DNA from: Micropterix aruncella
Taxonomy: Eukaryota; Arthropoda; Insecta; Lepidoptera; Micropterigidae
NCBI GenBank assembly: GCA_944548615.1
Contig: OX155960.1
Coordinates: 11,470,365-11,534,364 of the forward strand
Direction of reading: 5' to 3'
Length of the DNA: 64,000 nt
Position 1 is the first letter of the stretch, and each line of letters starts with the position of its first letter. Below the pieces are notes generated by a model. It ran no database searches and was not told the origin of the DNA. It saw only the letters and a program-made list of their open reading frames with translations. Positions 32,261 to 43,324 of the stretch are shown piece after piece. The position numbers and the translations under genes are program-made.

Positions 32261-33651
32261 TATAGCAACTCCCCCAAAGAGGAGTTAATGGGCCCTTGCT
32301 GAGTTGGCCACGAAGACCCATTTTGTTCAGGGTTGGTCACACTCACGGGTCAACACCTATCCGACGGCCTCCACGCATGAAGTGCGAGCCTGGGTAGGAC
32401 TCTGGCCTTACGGTTAGTTTCCCCTGGGAATCAACCTTCTGGCGCTCCTGGACGGTCTGCGCACCGTGCGGCGTAAGCCAATCGATTGCGCACTCTGACT
32501 AACATCTTGCGGTGTCGACTACAACGGGCGAGCCCGTCACCACAGGACGTTTTAACGATTAGTCGTTCTGTCGCCCTACAGTGAACGTAGAAGACTTTGG
32601 ACAGTACAATCCTACGTCCAGCTACGTCACAACCCGTGAGAGTCCAACGCCTTACCGCGAGTGAGCCAGGAATAAACCCGGCGGGCTCGAGATACTCGCG
32701 CCCTCACTTCCAATTGTGACCAGATTTCTCCGGTCTCTCGATTGGTTCCGAGTTCGAGGTCGCTTGCGCGGTCCTCTCCCTTACGAAGCGGTGAAACGGA
32801 GTGCACCGAATCTATCGCGGGCCAAGGCGTCCTTTGCCCGACTCTGAACCGGGATTGGATGGCCAATGGTCATTTCAAGAGCAGTCGCCGTAAGGTAGAC
32901 AACTACCCCCGCTCTATAGGAAACAATACAGTTCCCAGACTCCCCCGATTGTTAGTCGGAGAGCAAAGTCGATTGGCTTGCGCCGCTCGGTGCGCAGACC
33001 GTCCAGGAGCGCCAGAGGATTGATTCCCAGGGGAGACTGGTTGACCCAGTGTCCTACCCAGGCTCGCACCCCATGCGTGGAGGCCATCGGATGGGTGTTG
33101 ACCCGTGAGTGTGACCGACCCTGAACACATGGGTCAATGTGGCCACCTCATCATGGGCCCATTAGCTCCCGCCCATAGCCTCCCACTCTGACTAACAGTC
33201 GGGGAGTCTGGAAGCAGTACTGCTTTCTATAGAACGGGGGTGGTTGCGGACCTTACAGTGACTGCTCTTGAAACGACCATCGGCTACCCGATCCTGGGTG
33301 AACAGCCGGGCAAGGGATGCCGTGGTCCGCGATATGTTCGGTACACACCGTTTCACCGCTTTGTAAGGGAGAGGACCGCGCAAGCGACCTCGAACTCGTA
33401 ACCAATCGAGAGACTGGAGTAATCTGGTCGCAATCGGAAGTAAGGGTGTGAGTGTAAGCCCGATGGGTAACACTCCTGGCTATCTCGCGGTTAAGGCGTT
33501 GGCCTCTTACGGGTTTGTGGCGGAGCTAGACGGTGGACTGTTTTGTCCAAGTCTTCTGCGCTCACTCCAGGGAGATAGAATGACTAATCGTTAAAACTTC
33601 CTGAGGTGACGGGCTCGCCCGCTGTAGTCGACAACCCCTAGTATAGCAACT
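32261..33651 (+). mobile_element. REP650 copy A, split by copy B
   Basis: The element runs 32271-33641, flanked by the 10-bp TATAGCAACT at 32261-32270 and 33642-33651. Its body is interrupted after ACTCTGACTAACA at 32504 and resumes at 33184. The 5' end is slightly changed (GGAGTTAATGGGC). Confidence 0.82.
32491..33197 (-). mobile_element. REP650 copy B nested in copy A
   Basis: The full-length copy at 32505-33183 lies in opposite orientation to its host. It is flanked by a 14-bp duplication, CACTCTGACTAACA, at 32491-32504 and 33184-33197. The host site is REP650 itself, so the two insertions can be ordered in time. Confidence 0.88.
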
Positions 33652-34543
33652 ATAAAAAACGCCATGTATAGACGAGGAATACCAGAGACCATCATTGACT
33701 GGACATTGAAGATGCTATAAAATAGGAATCTGACCGTCTATCAAGGCGACACCTTCCTCACGGGAACCCCAGCTAAGGGCTGTCCACAGGGTGGAGTAAT
33801 CTCCCCCCTCTAGTGGAGCATCGTTGTAGACAAACTCTTAACAGATCTATGAAACCGAGGCTTCTATGTCTACGACTACGCTGATGAAACTTCCTATCAA
33901 TACTTAAGGAGCTCATGGACAAAGCACTTCAGACCACCCAAGACTGGTACCAGGCCAAGGGTCTGTCTGCTAATCCAAGCAAGACCGAGGCCATGATTTT
34001 CACGAGAAAATACAAACCCGAACCTGTTGAGCGTCTTAAGCTCTGGGATAAGGAGATAGAATACGCAACAGTAGTCAAATACCTTGGAGTCTATCTACAC
34101 GCAAAGCTTAATTGGAAGCACCACCTCGAGCGCAAGAGAACAAGCTTCTATGCCTTTTGTGGAAGTGCAAAAGAGCCATGGGAAAAACCTGGGGGTTCAA
34201 ACGTAGGGTCGCCTTATGGCTCTACAGGGCAGAACTGCTGCCTAGACTAACCTATGCTGCAATAGTCTGGTGGTCCAGAGTGAATAAGCTCGAGACGAAA
34301 AATATGCTGAAAAGCCTTCAACCTGAAGGCTGCAACTAGCGTCATGAAGACCACCCCAACAGAGGGATTAGAGGTGGCACTGTGCTCTGCCTCTGGACAA
34401 GATCATAATTCACTCCGCCAGACTTATAGCATACAGACTGAAGTGTTTTGCGAGTGGAAGCGAGGAGGGCCCAATCATCCTGAGCTAAACCTCCTCCACA
34501 AGAGCCCATTCACCCTGACCCAGGATCGACTACTAAAAAAATT

Positions 34544-35044
34544 TTGGGTAAGAAGTCCTATAAAATCCTAATCCCCACCAGGGAAGGCTGGAAGAATCCG
34601 CATTGGCTCCAAAGCCACAAGGTGGATGCCTGGTTTACCAACGGATCAGAAACAAATGGATGTTTTGGGGCAGGCATGTACGGATTCAAAACCCACCACA
34701 GAATCAGCATCCCCTTGGAAAACATGCCACGGTTTTCCAAGCCGATGTCTGCCATATTGGAATGCATAAAACTCCAAAGTCGACTTGAGGTAAAAAATAG
34801 AAAAATCCTTATCTGCTCTGACAGCAGAGCAGCATTGGACGCTCCGGCTAAAGCCACCACAGAATCTTCTGTGGTCTGGGACTGTATGCAAGAGCTCAAC
34901 AAATTGGGAAAAGCCAACAAAATCACCCTAATATGCACACCGGGCCATCAAGGCATACCCGGCAACGAAGAGGCCGACAGACTGGCAAAACTGGGCACAC
35001 TGGAATGTCCGGCGGAGTCAGTTGTTGAGGTCCCTTCGCTATAG
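34544..35044 (+). pseudogene. LINE-B RNase H domain
   Basis: Open for 166 codons. Shows the four RNase H carboxylate positions in context: FTNGS (first Asp replaced by Asn), AILECIKL (Glu), SDSRAAL (Asp) and GNEEADRLA (Asp). The change at the first position would impair catalysis, consistent with a decayed copy. Confidence 0.75.
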
Positions 35045-35486
35045 GTAAGAAAATCATGAGGGACTGCTTGGAGCAGGAACATCGAGCATCCTGGAAGCAG
35101 AGCCAGGGATGTCGCCAGGCAAATGCCATGATGGAGCAACCACTTCCTAAGAAAACCAAGACCCTACTTGACATGAACAAGAAGAACCTTATAACCACTA
35201 TCGGTCTCCTCACCGGACACACGACCCTTAGAGCACATCTATTCAACCTTGGCTTGACCAAGAGCAAGGACTGCCGAATATGTGGCGAAGAACCTGAAGA
35301 TAGCATACACATCAATGGTCGCTGCCCAGGCCTCGCTGCAAAAAAACAGTTTACTGAGACAAACCTTTCTCGAATCCAGCGATCTGCCCAAGGTCAGTGA
35401 TCTGTATGGACTGGTAAGCAGTACCGGGCTACTAGCAGACCACTGATCCAACCACAATGTGGGTAGTTACAAAAGCTCTTATAGAT

Positions 35487-35551
35487 CCAGGTGACATCAA
35501 GGGTTGGATACAAGCCAGGGGGGCTTGTATCCAACCCTTGATGTCACCTGG
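35487..35551. repeat. perfect 30-bp hairpin at LINE-B 3' end
   Basis: Arms 35487-35516 and 35522-35551 are exact complements around a 5-base loop. The sequence GTGACATC...CAAGCC belongs to the LINE-B 3' end, so this is an inverted duplication of the tail. The arm sequence appears a further time in part at 35552-35566. Confidence 0.85.
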
Positions 35552-35597
35552 TTGGATACAAGCCCCCCTACTCCGTTTACTACTACTACTATTCAGT

Positions 35598-36543
35598 ATG
35601 TTTATTTGGGTCAGACGATCCAACTAGGCAGACTCAACTTCGACAAGGATGTCTTCCGACGAATCCAACTTGGATAGGTAGCGTTCGGGAAATTACACCA
35701 TATCTTTTCGTCTCAAATACCGCGGAGCCTCAAGACGAAAGTTTATAATCAGTGCGTGTTGCCAGTGATGACATACGGCACCAAGACGTGGTCGCTAACT
35801 ATTGGCCTCATACACAAGGTTAAAGTAGCGAAACGAGCTATAGAGAGAGCTATGCTTGGAGTTTCGATACGAGGAATTCCACAGAAGAACAAAGGTTACT
35901 TACATAGCTTGAAAATTATCAACTTGAAATGGCAATGAGCATATAGCTACATAGCTCGCAGAACCGACAACCGTTAGGTAAAAAAAGGTTCTCGAATGGC
36001 GACCACGAACCGGCAACTAGGGTTGTCGACTACAGCGGGCGAGCCCGTCACCTCAGGAAGTTTTAACGATTACTCGTTCTATCTCCCTGCAGTGAGCGTA
36101 GAAGACTTGGGACAAAACAGTCCACCATCTAGCTACGCCACAACCCGTAAGAGACCAACGCCTTAACCGCGAGATAGCCAGTAATGTTACCTGGCGGGCC
36201 GACACTCGCTCCCTTACTTCCAATTGTGACCAGATTTCTCCGGTCTCTCGATTGGTTCCGAGTTCGAGGTCGCTTGCGCGGTCCTCTCCCTTACGAAGCG
36301 GTGAAACGGTGTACACCGAATCTATCGCGGACCACAGCGTCCTTTGCCCGGCTGTTCACCCAGGATCGGGTAGCCGATGGTCGTTTCCGGCTATCCTATG
36401 TATACGAACTGGCAGACGCAATGTAGGATGGTCCCCCACATTATAGACCGATGACATTTATGACTCAAGACCGTTCGTCATGGCATTCTATGGGGGAGGC
36501 CTATGTCCAACAATGGATGTCTATCGGCCGATGATGATGATTA
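35598..36543 (+). mobile_element. RTE-clade LINE 3' end, split by REP650
   Basis: Encodes YLGQTIQLGRLNFD near 35600 and VLPVMTYGTKTWSLT with KVKVAKRAIERAMLG near 35757-35860, hallmarks of RTE ORF2. After the nested repeat it resumes with TGRRNVGW and ends with the lepidopteran-type tail GGAGGCCTATGTCCAACA then GATGATGATGATTAA at 36506-36543. Frameshifted. Confidence 0.82.
36005..36414 (-). mobile_element. REP650 retroposon, 5'-truncated, in RTE
   Basis: REP650 sequence covers 36021-36387 from the GTCGAC end inward, then stops in the GTCGTTTC region. It is flanked by ACGAACYGGCA at 36005-36015 and 36404-36414 (one mismatch). Sixteen extra bases at 36388-36403 lie between the truncated end and the right duplication. 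Confidence 0.75.
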
Positions 36544-36643
36544 ATATATTATGGATATGATAAGTTTTGATAATTTCAGCCAATTCCCATAATGCAAAAG
36601 CGTTGCCAATTTGTTTATCTTTAGGTGCTAATATATTTCTTAC

Positions 36644-36750
36644 CTGAGGGATACTTCGGCAGTATTAGTAGCGAGACGAAGAGTTTTCGAAATGTTGCGT
36701 TGTTTATTTTGTTTTGTTTCAATTTGGCTTTGTAGCATGCTCACTTCCTC
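36644..36750 (-). CDS. ENTR1: ENTR1 homologue, coding exon 5
   Basis: Acceptor TTTTTTATAG (36760-36751) and donor GTAAGA from 36643 down. Encodes EEVSMLQSQIETKQ, then NISKTLRLATNTAEVSLR with two bases left over. It aligns with vertebrate ENTR1 QEISLLQAQVSNFQ and VKQNADVALQNLR. It continues the heptad pattern of exon 4, and the phase matches exons 4 and 6. Confidence 0.85.
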
Positions 36751-36818
36751 CTATAAAAAAGGCGAAAATTCATATTTTATGAGATATCTATATAGGAGCA
36801 CTCGGGCCAATAGCTAAT

Positions 36819-37657
36819 CTCTAATGCAGTGTTTTTCAACCAGTGGGTTGCGACCCCCGGGGGGTCACGAAGATTCTTATGGGGTCACAGGCTATCTAAA
36901 AATAAAAATCGAAAATATTACAAAATCTTTATTATGCAAACATATACAGCTTCGGAAGAGTAAAATAGGAATCAAATATCGAGTAAAGAGTATGGGAATC
37001 AAATATCCCAAAAGACCACGAGTACAAATTAAATAAATACCATGACCTCGCAAATGCCGTCACCCGGAACGGCTTCACTGTTCACCTTCACGCGGTGGAA
37101 GTAGGCGCTCGTGGCCTGCCAGCTAAATCTTTGTTTCGCCTTTTTAAAGATCTTGGTCTCTCCAGGAAAATAATCAACTCCTTTCTAGAAAAAATATCTA
37201 AAACTGCAATTTCTGCATCTTAAATTCTATGGCTTCGAAGGGGGAGTGAATGGGTGGTAAGGTGACCGCTCACATGTGGCAAGACAGCTGTCCTAAACCT
37301 ACCACCGCCGGTCAATAGTCCGGAATCCACCCTTCGCCTTCCAGAAGTGTAATAATTATATATGATGGGCCCGATTTTTGGTCGGTGAATTCCATGGCAG
37401 CTCCGTTTGTATTTTATTTATTTTTTGCTATTTCTTTTACAAAACTTCATATTGATCTAAGATGGAAACAGGTAAGTATAACTTCGAAAGTGAAAAACAG
37501 TAAATATTAATGTGGTTTTCGCCATTGCTTTTATAAAAAAAATATTTATCGAATACTTACAGTTACAGCTGCGATAGACTGAGGGGGGGTCATTAGGGGG
37601 GTCGAAGTTATAGTCTAAGAGGGGTTGCGTAAGAGTTTGAAAATCACTGCTCTAATA
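36819..37657 (+). mobile_element. hAT-type non-autonomous transposon
   Basis: The element at 36827-37649 begins CAGTGTTTTTCAACC and ends GTTTGAAAATCACTG. These are inverted tips with an 8-bp duplication CTCTAATG/CTCTAATA (36819-36826, 37650-37657). It has GGGTTGCGACCCCC/GGGGTCGAAG-type subterminal sequence, as in widespread hAT MITEs. No transposase. An RLE-LINE copy lies within. Confidence 0.82.
36985..37425 (+). mobile_element. RLE-type LINE 3' end inside the hAT
   Basis: Begins in the coding segment ESNIPKRPRVQIK-like, runs through LHAVEVGARGLPAKSLF, and ends CAGCTCCGTTTGTATTTTA at about 37410. 5'-truncated. Confidence 0.8.
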
Positions 37658-37671
37658 GGTGCACGCAGTAA

Positions 37672-37935
37672 CACGGAGCTAATAGGCCCTGTTGCAGTTT
37701 GGCCACTAAGACTCTGTTGTATAGGGTCGGTCAAACGCATAGGTCAACACCAGAAGTGCGAGCCAGGGTAGGACGCTGGCCTGCAGGCCAGTCTCCCCTA
37801 GAAGTGAACCTTCGGGCGGTTTTGGACGGTTTGCGCACAGTGCGGCGTCAGCCATTCGATTGTGCATTCCGACTAACAGCCGGGGGAGTCTGGAAACAGT
37901 AATGTTTACTTTAGAGCGGGGGTTGTTGTGACCTA
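37672..37935 (+). mobile_element. REP650 5' half, diverged
   Basis: Starts AGCTAATAGGCCCTG and follows the REP650 order (GGTCAACACC, GGACGGTTTGCGCAC, CGGGGGAGTCTGGAAAC, TAGAGCGGGGG), then stops before the mariner end at 37960. Older than the other copies. Confidence 0.7.
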
Positions 37936-37957
37936 ATAATTAACCTTGTTAGTCATG

Positions 37958-39550
37958 TACGAGGTATGTCCCAAAAGTATCCGACCTTCCTTCATTTTTC
38001 CGCGCTGGCCTTATTCATCGGGAGCTAACGGGTCCATGATGAGTTGGCCACGATGACCCATGTGTTTAGGGTCGGTCACACTCACGGGTCAACACCCATC
38101 CGACGGCCTCCACGCACGGGGTGCGAACCTGGGTAGGACTCTGGAAACAGTTTCCCCTGGGAATCAAACCTCTGGCGCTCCTGGACGGTCTGCGCACCGT
38201 GCGGCGCAAGCCAATCGATTGTGCACTCCGACTAAATTGGGGGGGGAGTCTGGAAACTGTATTGTTTCCTATAGAGCGGGGGTGGTTGCGTACCTTACGG
38301 CGACTGCTCTTGAAATGACCATTGGCCATCCGATCCCGGTTCAGAGCCTTTGCCCGGCTCTGAACCGGGTTTCACCGCTTCGTAAGGGAGAGGACCGCGC
38401 AAGCGACCTCGAACTCGGAACCAATCGAGAGACCGGAGAAATCTGGTCACAATTGGAAGTAAGAGCGCGAGTTTCTCAAGCCGCCGGGAAGTAATTCCTG
38501 GCTTTCTCGCGGTAAGGAGTTGGTCTCTTACGGGTTGTGGCGTAGCTAGACGTCGGATTTGTTATGTCCAAAGTCTTCTACGCTCACTGCAGGTCGATAG
38601 AACGACTAATCGTTAAAACGTCCTGTGGTGACGGGCTCGCCCGTTGTAGTTGACAACTCAATATGGCCTTATTCATCATCATCCGGCTTGTGAAATCCTT
38701 CAAAGTAATCTCCATTTGACTGAACAAAACGCTCCCACCGGTGCTTCCACATCCTGAAGCAGTTCTGGAAGTCAGTTTTCAGAATAGCCTTCAGTGCACT
38801 CGTTGCATTTTTGTAATTGTCTGTGTCATCAAATCGATGCCCTTTGAGTGGAATTTTCAATTTTGGGGACAGCCAAAAGTCACAGGGGGCTACGTCAGTA
38901 CATTTTCATTATTAGTGACCAATGCCAAGTTGTCCTGTGCAGCTTCAAAGCGAAAATCTGTTCTACCGTGAGCAATTTTGGAATGAATTTCGAACACAAG
39001 CGAGTCATGTCCAAATTTTCGGTTAGTATTCTCGAAACAAGTTTCGCAATTCCAAGATCACTTTCTAGTTCACGCATAGTCAAACAACGATCTTCTCCAA
39101 TCGCAAGTTGCACACGTCGATATTTTCCGGTGTTAACGTGCTCGAAGGTAGGCTACAACGCGGGTCACTGTCAACAGACATGCGGCCATTTTTAAACCGC
39201 TTGTACCTCTCTTTTATTCGTGTTTGCCCATGCACTTATTCCCCAAAGGCCTTCTGTAACATAACAATAGTGTCCGCACAATTTTTTTCGATTTTAAAAC
39301 AAAACTTGATACAAATTCGTTGGTCTTGTCTTTCCGTCATTTTCAACGATAGCAAAATTCGACGAATGCAAAAAGATACTGTAAGCAACTGTAATGCTGT
39401 GCGCGAATTAACACGTGTTACTGCCAACTAAGGTAGCCAAAACATACGTCAGAAGTTACTGGTTACGATTTTATCTAACTGAGGTCGCTGGAACTTTCTG
39501 GCGCTGAATTATGAACGCAGGTTGGATACTTTTGGGACAGACCTCGCATA
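37958..39550 (-). mobile_element. mariner element with REP650 inside
   Basis: Inverted ends: CGAGGTATGTCCCAAAAGTA from 37960 and its near-complement ending at 39546. TA lies just outside the left end (37958-37959). The - strand encodes mariner transposase pieces: QRICIKFCFKIEKNCADTIV near 39260-39330, a middle part with many changes, and FQNCFRMWKHRWERFVQSNG near 38700-38760. Internally deleted and frameshifted. Confidence 0.82.
38006..38677 (+). mobile_element. REP650 retroposon in mariner, 14-bp duplication
   Basis: The element at 38020-38663 (644 bp) runs from GGGAGCTAAC to GTAGTTGACAAC. It is flanked by TGGCCTTATTCATC at 38006-38019 and 38664-38677. A small internal rearrangement near 38340-38370 repeats the TTTGCCCGGCTCTGAACCGG segment. 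Confidence 0.88.
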
Positions 39551-39611
39551 TCATATATTAATATAATATATATGGAGGGCCGCCGAAATGGCTATGCGCG
39601 GCTGTGAACCA

Positions 39612-40752
39612 CCACGACCACTGATTTGGCGTTTTTAAAGACGATAAAATCTGTAAACGTGGTAGACTGCTGACATGGCTGGAAAATTACCTAACGGGAC
39701 GTACATACCAAGTGAGAGTGGGGGGCCTATTATCGGATATCCGTGAAGCGGTCAGCGGCGTACCTCAAGGTTCCGTTCTGGCTCCGACCCTGTTCGGGAT
39801 CTTCATCTCTGATCTTCCCCAACTCGCCGGAATATCAACGAGCCTCTTCGCTGATGATGTTAAGCTTACTGCAGACGCTGTCTTGAGTTGTGGAACGTTA
39901 AGAGAAGCTTTAGATGAAATCACAAAATGGACTCAAGACTGGGTTATTAAAACCAACCCTAAGAAATGCACAGTTCTACACCTTGGTAAAAACAACCCTA
40001 AAAATGACTACCAACTTGGATCGATCAGCTTAACCACCACAAATGCACAGAAAGACCTTGGTATAACGATAACGAACAACTTGAAATGGGCAAACCATAT
40101 TGAAAACATCGTAAAACAGGCAAACTCACTTCTATATTTGGTAAAGAAAGCTTTTCAAGTATTGACAATACCGACATTTCTAAAAATTTACAAAACCTAC
40201 ATTCGTCCTCTGATCGAGTATGGTTTTCAAATCTGGAATCCTTATTTTGCCAAGGACATCAACCTGCTTGAAAGTGTACAACGTAGAGCGACAAAACTGC
40301 CAAAAACCCTAAGAAAAACACCCTATGAACATAGATTAAAAATCCTCAAACTGACAACTCTGGAGCAACGGAGACACAGAGGAGATCTCATAGAGACATA
40401 CAAAATACTGAGGCAACACTACGACTGCCCAGAGTTGGAAAGCATGTTTGTGTTCAATTCAAACCATCACTTAAGAGGTCACAGCCTGAAACTCAATGTT
40501 ACAAGCTTTTCAACTGAAGCAAGAAAGCACTTCCTGACAAACAGAATCGTGAACAGCTGGAATAAACTGCCCGAGGAAGTTATCGAAGCACCAACCATAA
40601 ACGCATTCAAAAATAGGCTTGATATCTATTTAAAAAATGATATATAAAAGAGAGAAGAAAAAAAGGAAACAGCAACACCAGTGAATTTCATAGATATGAA
40701 CACATCAGCGTTAAGCTGCTAGTTCATCAACAAATAATAATAATAATAATAA
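39612..40752 (+). mobile_element. CR1/L2-like LINE, 5'-truncated
   Basis: Contains an intact RT frame (39712-40647, 311 codons) with SGVPQGSVLAPTLF, LFADDVKL and the usual C-terminal signature NSWNKLPEEVIEAPTINAF. It ends in a (TAA)n run at 40734-40752, as CR1/L2-type LINEs do. The endonuclease is missing. Lies within ENTR1 intron 4. Confidence 0.85.
39712..40647 (+). CDS. CR1/L2-like reverse transcriptase (partial)
   Basis: 311 codons open to a natural stop. RT motifs GVPQGSVLAP and FADDVKL are intact, followed by the thumb (KDLGITITNNLKW) and C-terminal domain (RRATKLPKTLRK, RGDLIETYKILR). The frame actually enters from upstream (RGRLLTWLENYLTGRTYQV near 39657), so the Met is not a true start. 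Few changes suggest a fairly young insertion. Confidence 0.85.
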   Translation: MRVGGLLSDIREAVSGVPQGSVLAPTLFGIFISDLPQLAGISTSLFADDVKLTADAVLSCGTLREALDEITKWTQDWVIKTNPKKCTVLHLGKNNPKNDYQLGSISLTTTNAQKDLGITITNNLKWANHIENIVKQANSLLYLVKKAFQVLTIPTFLKIYKTYIRPLIEYGFQIWNPYFAKDINLLESVQRRATKLPKTLRKTPYEHRLKILKLTTLEQRRHRGDLIETYKILRQHYDCPELESMFVFNSNHHLRGHSLKLNVTSFSTEARKHFLTNRIVNSWNKLPEEVIEAPTINAFKNRLDIYLKNDI

Positions 40753-40976
40753 AAGGAAGTCCCACTTAGAGCCCATAAGAAGGAGTGCTAAAACGACAGT
40801 TGAATATTAGGCTCTGTTTTAGCAAATGTTTGGACCCTGAATGAGGGACCAAAAAGAAACATAATACGGACCAATGTAGAAATAGTTCGGCCCATTGTAT
40901 TTCAGACAGATAGATAATATCAGAGTGTATGTTTCAGGTAAAATATAAGATAAAATAAATCTAAATTGATTCTTAC

Positions 40977-41039
40977 CCTCAATTGTTTCACCTGTTGTTT
41001 TAACTTTGTAACCATAGATTCGGCACCAAGGGCTCTTTT
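40977..41039 (-). CDS. ENTR1: ENTR1 homologue, coding exon 4
   Basis: A 63-base, phase-0 exon between acceptor TTACTTTTCAG and donor GTAAGA (from 40976 down). Encodes KRALGAESMVTKLKQQVKQL plus R, matching vertebrate ENTR1 KRAVKAENHVVKLKQEISLL at most positions. This coiled-coil block is the most conserved part of the family and confirms the identification. A Penelope element sits about 50 bases upstream of its acceptor. Confidence 0.92.
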
Positions 41040-41086
41040 CTGAAAAGTAAATTAAAACAATAAATAAATAAGTTTTTTCTGCATAG

Positions 41087-42029
41087 AATACAAACTATAA
41101 AATCGAAGACTATCGCGGTTGTTTGACATTATAAATAGGATAGAAAGCGAATTTACCGCGTGAAATTTGTAGGACCCGACGTTTCGGTGACGTTGCAGCC
41201 GCCGTTGTCTAGGGTAGACTGAAAATCAAAATTCCCGCTGTCAGTCCGTTGTTTTGCGGGTAGGCCGCAAACCGCTGCCGAGCAGATCAAGAGCATTCTT
41301 ACCATACATCAAGGGCGTGACTGATCGAATAAGTAAGATGCTAAACAGATTCGATATAAAAACGATCTTCAAACCGACCCAAAATATAGCTCGATTTTTG
41401 AGACCTGTAAAAGATGTAATACCACTGCAAACCCCGGGTGTGTATAAAGTCGAAAGCAGCTGCGGTCTAGCCTACGTTGGACAAACGAAACGGCCCATAG
41501 CCACGCGACTGACAGAACACATCAAAGCTGTTAAAAACGATCAGCGAGAAAAATCGGCGATCTGCGAACATATATTGGATAGCGGAAGTAACCCCTGGAT
41601 GCAGTTTCAAAATCCCATTGTTCTGTTCAAGGAACAATTCTACTTTCCTCGCATGATCCGGGAAGCCATTGAAATAAGAAGAACTCCGAACTTCAATAGA
41701 GACGACGGCTACAAACTCTCTTCTACGTGGAACCCTCTTCTTAAAATGTTCCCGCCGCCGAACGCCGAATGCAAAGACGTAAAACAGGATACAGTGAGTG
41801 TTGTGTGCAAGACGGATTTTCAAAATTCCCGCGCTCCGAGCCCGGCCCCCCACCACCGTTATAACCTACGCAGTGGCGGCAGCGGTTTGCGGCCTACCTG
41901 CAAAACAACGGACTGACAGCTCTTCAGTCTACCCTAGACAACGGCGGCTGCAACGTCACCGAAACGTCGGGTCCTACAAATTTCACGTGGTATATTCGCT
42001 TTCTATCCTATTTATAAAATACAAACTAT
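41087..42029 (+). mobile_element. Penelope-like element with GIY-YIG endonuclease
   Basis: The element at about 41099-42017 is flanked by the 12-bp AATACAAACTAT (41087-41098, 42018-42029). A frame at 41254-41916 encodes the end of a Penelope RT (SRAFLPYIKG, FKPTQNIARFLRP) and then the GIY-YIG nuclease (PGVYKVESSCGLAYVGQTKR, RLTEHIKAV, CEHILDSG). The ends are inverted copies of each other for well over 100 bp, one of the terminal arrangements known for Penelope elements. Most of the RT is lost by 5' truncation. Confidence 0.88.
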
Positions 42030-42189
42030 TGAATTTAAACATAAGAATGCACGAGGAGAGGAAATTAGGAGATGAAGGAGAGAGAAAGGAAAGAACTGGT
42101 TACTTCTTAGAAAAGTAGTACTTTTTGAGGTGAGTCTTGAATGATTCTAAAGGCGAGTTTCATATATTGGCTGGGAGATTATTCCAGAG

Positions 42190-42860
42190 TCTTGCATAAT
42201 GCTATTTTCACAGCTTGACTTCAGCTATTTTCACAGCTTGATGTCGTATGGCATCTTGCTGTGGGGTCATGCTGCTGACGCTGATAAAATATTTATACTA
42301 CAGAAACGAGCCATCCGCGCTATTTATAAATTGGGTGCTAGACAGTCGTTACGCGGAAAATTTAAAGAAATCAATATTTTGACACTTGCATCTCATTACA
42401 TCTATGAAAACTTAATGTATGTGCATACAAATAAAGAACTGTTTTTAAAAAACTCTGATAGGCATGGTGTCAATACTAGAAATAAAAATAAACTTGCTGA
42501 CCATAAAAGTCGACTCTCCACAAAATCACAAAATCATTCAAAGGGCAATGTATACGCTTCTACAATAAAGTCCCAGTAAAAATGCAAAATTTATCTGTGA
42601 TACAATTTAAGTCATTTATTAAGAAGAAGCTGTACTCAAAGGGCTACTATAAAATAAATGATTATCTAGACGACAAAGACCCTTGGAAATAAAATGGTTA
42701 TCTCGATTATTAATATCACGTTATATTTCACAATAATTTGTTATAATGTCACAATATCTTAATTTTTTATCATTTATGTATGTTTGTATGCATTATTGAC
42801 GTCAAAAAGTTACGATTTCGTACTATTTTGAATAAAAAACTTATGATTATATGATTAATG
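42190..42860 (+). mobile_element. Jockey-like LINE 3' end
   Basis: Encodes LMSYGILLWGHAADADKIFI, QKRAIRAIYKLGARQSLR and, after a frameshift, SFIKKKLYSKGYYKINDYLD with DDKDPWK and a stop near 42690. The 3' untranslated region runs to about 42860. Only the last third of ORF2 remains. Confidence 0.82.
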
Positions 42861-43114
42861 GACATAGAAAGAGTAGGAGTAGAAATCATAATTATGACAA
42901 GGAATTTTGAGTAAATTGTCAGAGGCTGACCGAAGTATGAGACTGTGGGAACTTAATGGTTTTAAAAGCTCAGTGGAGATTGAATGGTATCGACTGGGAG
43001 AATACATGATAGAGGAGAGCAAGTCTATGAACATTTCTCCTTTGGGGTACCGGCGACCACTTTAACCGTACCCTATATTTGGACACGACATCATAACGTA
43101 GACTGCAGATAAAT
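42861..43114. other. unassigned stretch
   Basis: No coding exon or repeat ends recognised between two LINE fragments. Confidence 0.4.
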
Positions 43115-43312
43115 CAATGGCTTCGAAGGGGGAGTGAATGGGTGGTAAGGTGAACACATGTGGCAAGACAGCTGTCCTAAACCTACCACAGCCGGTCGTT
43201 AGTCTGGAATCCACCGTTCACCTCCCAGAAGTGTAATAATTGTATATGATGGGCCCGATTTCGGTCGGTGAATTCCATTGCAGCTCCGTTTGTATTTTAT
43301 TTATTTACATAC
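43115..43312 (+). mobile_element. RLE-type LINE 3' end, short copy
   Basis: Starts at ATGGCTTCGAAGGGGGAGTG and ends CAGCTCCGTTTGTATTTTA. It covers only the last codons and the 3' region. Confidence 0.8.
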
Positions 43313-43324
43313 ATTTTGCAAATG

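Larger units (their letters stand above)
33652..35597 (+). mobile_element. LINE-B, longest copy, decayed
   Basis: A 5'-truncated LINE with RNase H. RT motifs are near 33770-33890 (KGCPQGGVISPL, then YADE) with stops. The region after the RT active site (LSANPSKTEAMIF, VVKYLGVYLHAKLNW) is open at 33915-34150. RNase H is at 34620-35020 (DAWFTNGS, ICSDSRAAL, PGHQGIPGNEEADRLAKLG). A zinc-binding C-terminus is at 35270-35330 (CRICGEEPEDSIHINGRCP). Frameshifts separate these. It ends with a hairpin and a (TAC)n tail near 35578-35592. LINE-A has the same domain order, but I see no clear sequence match. Confidence 0.85.
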
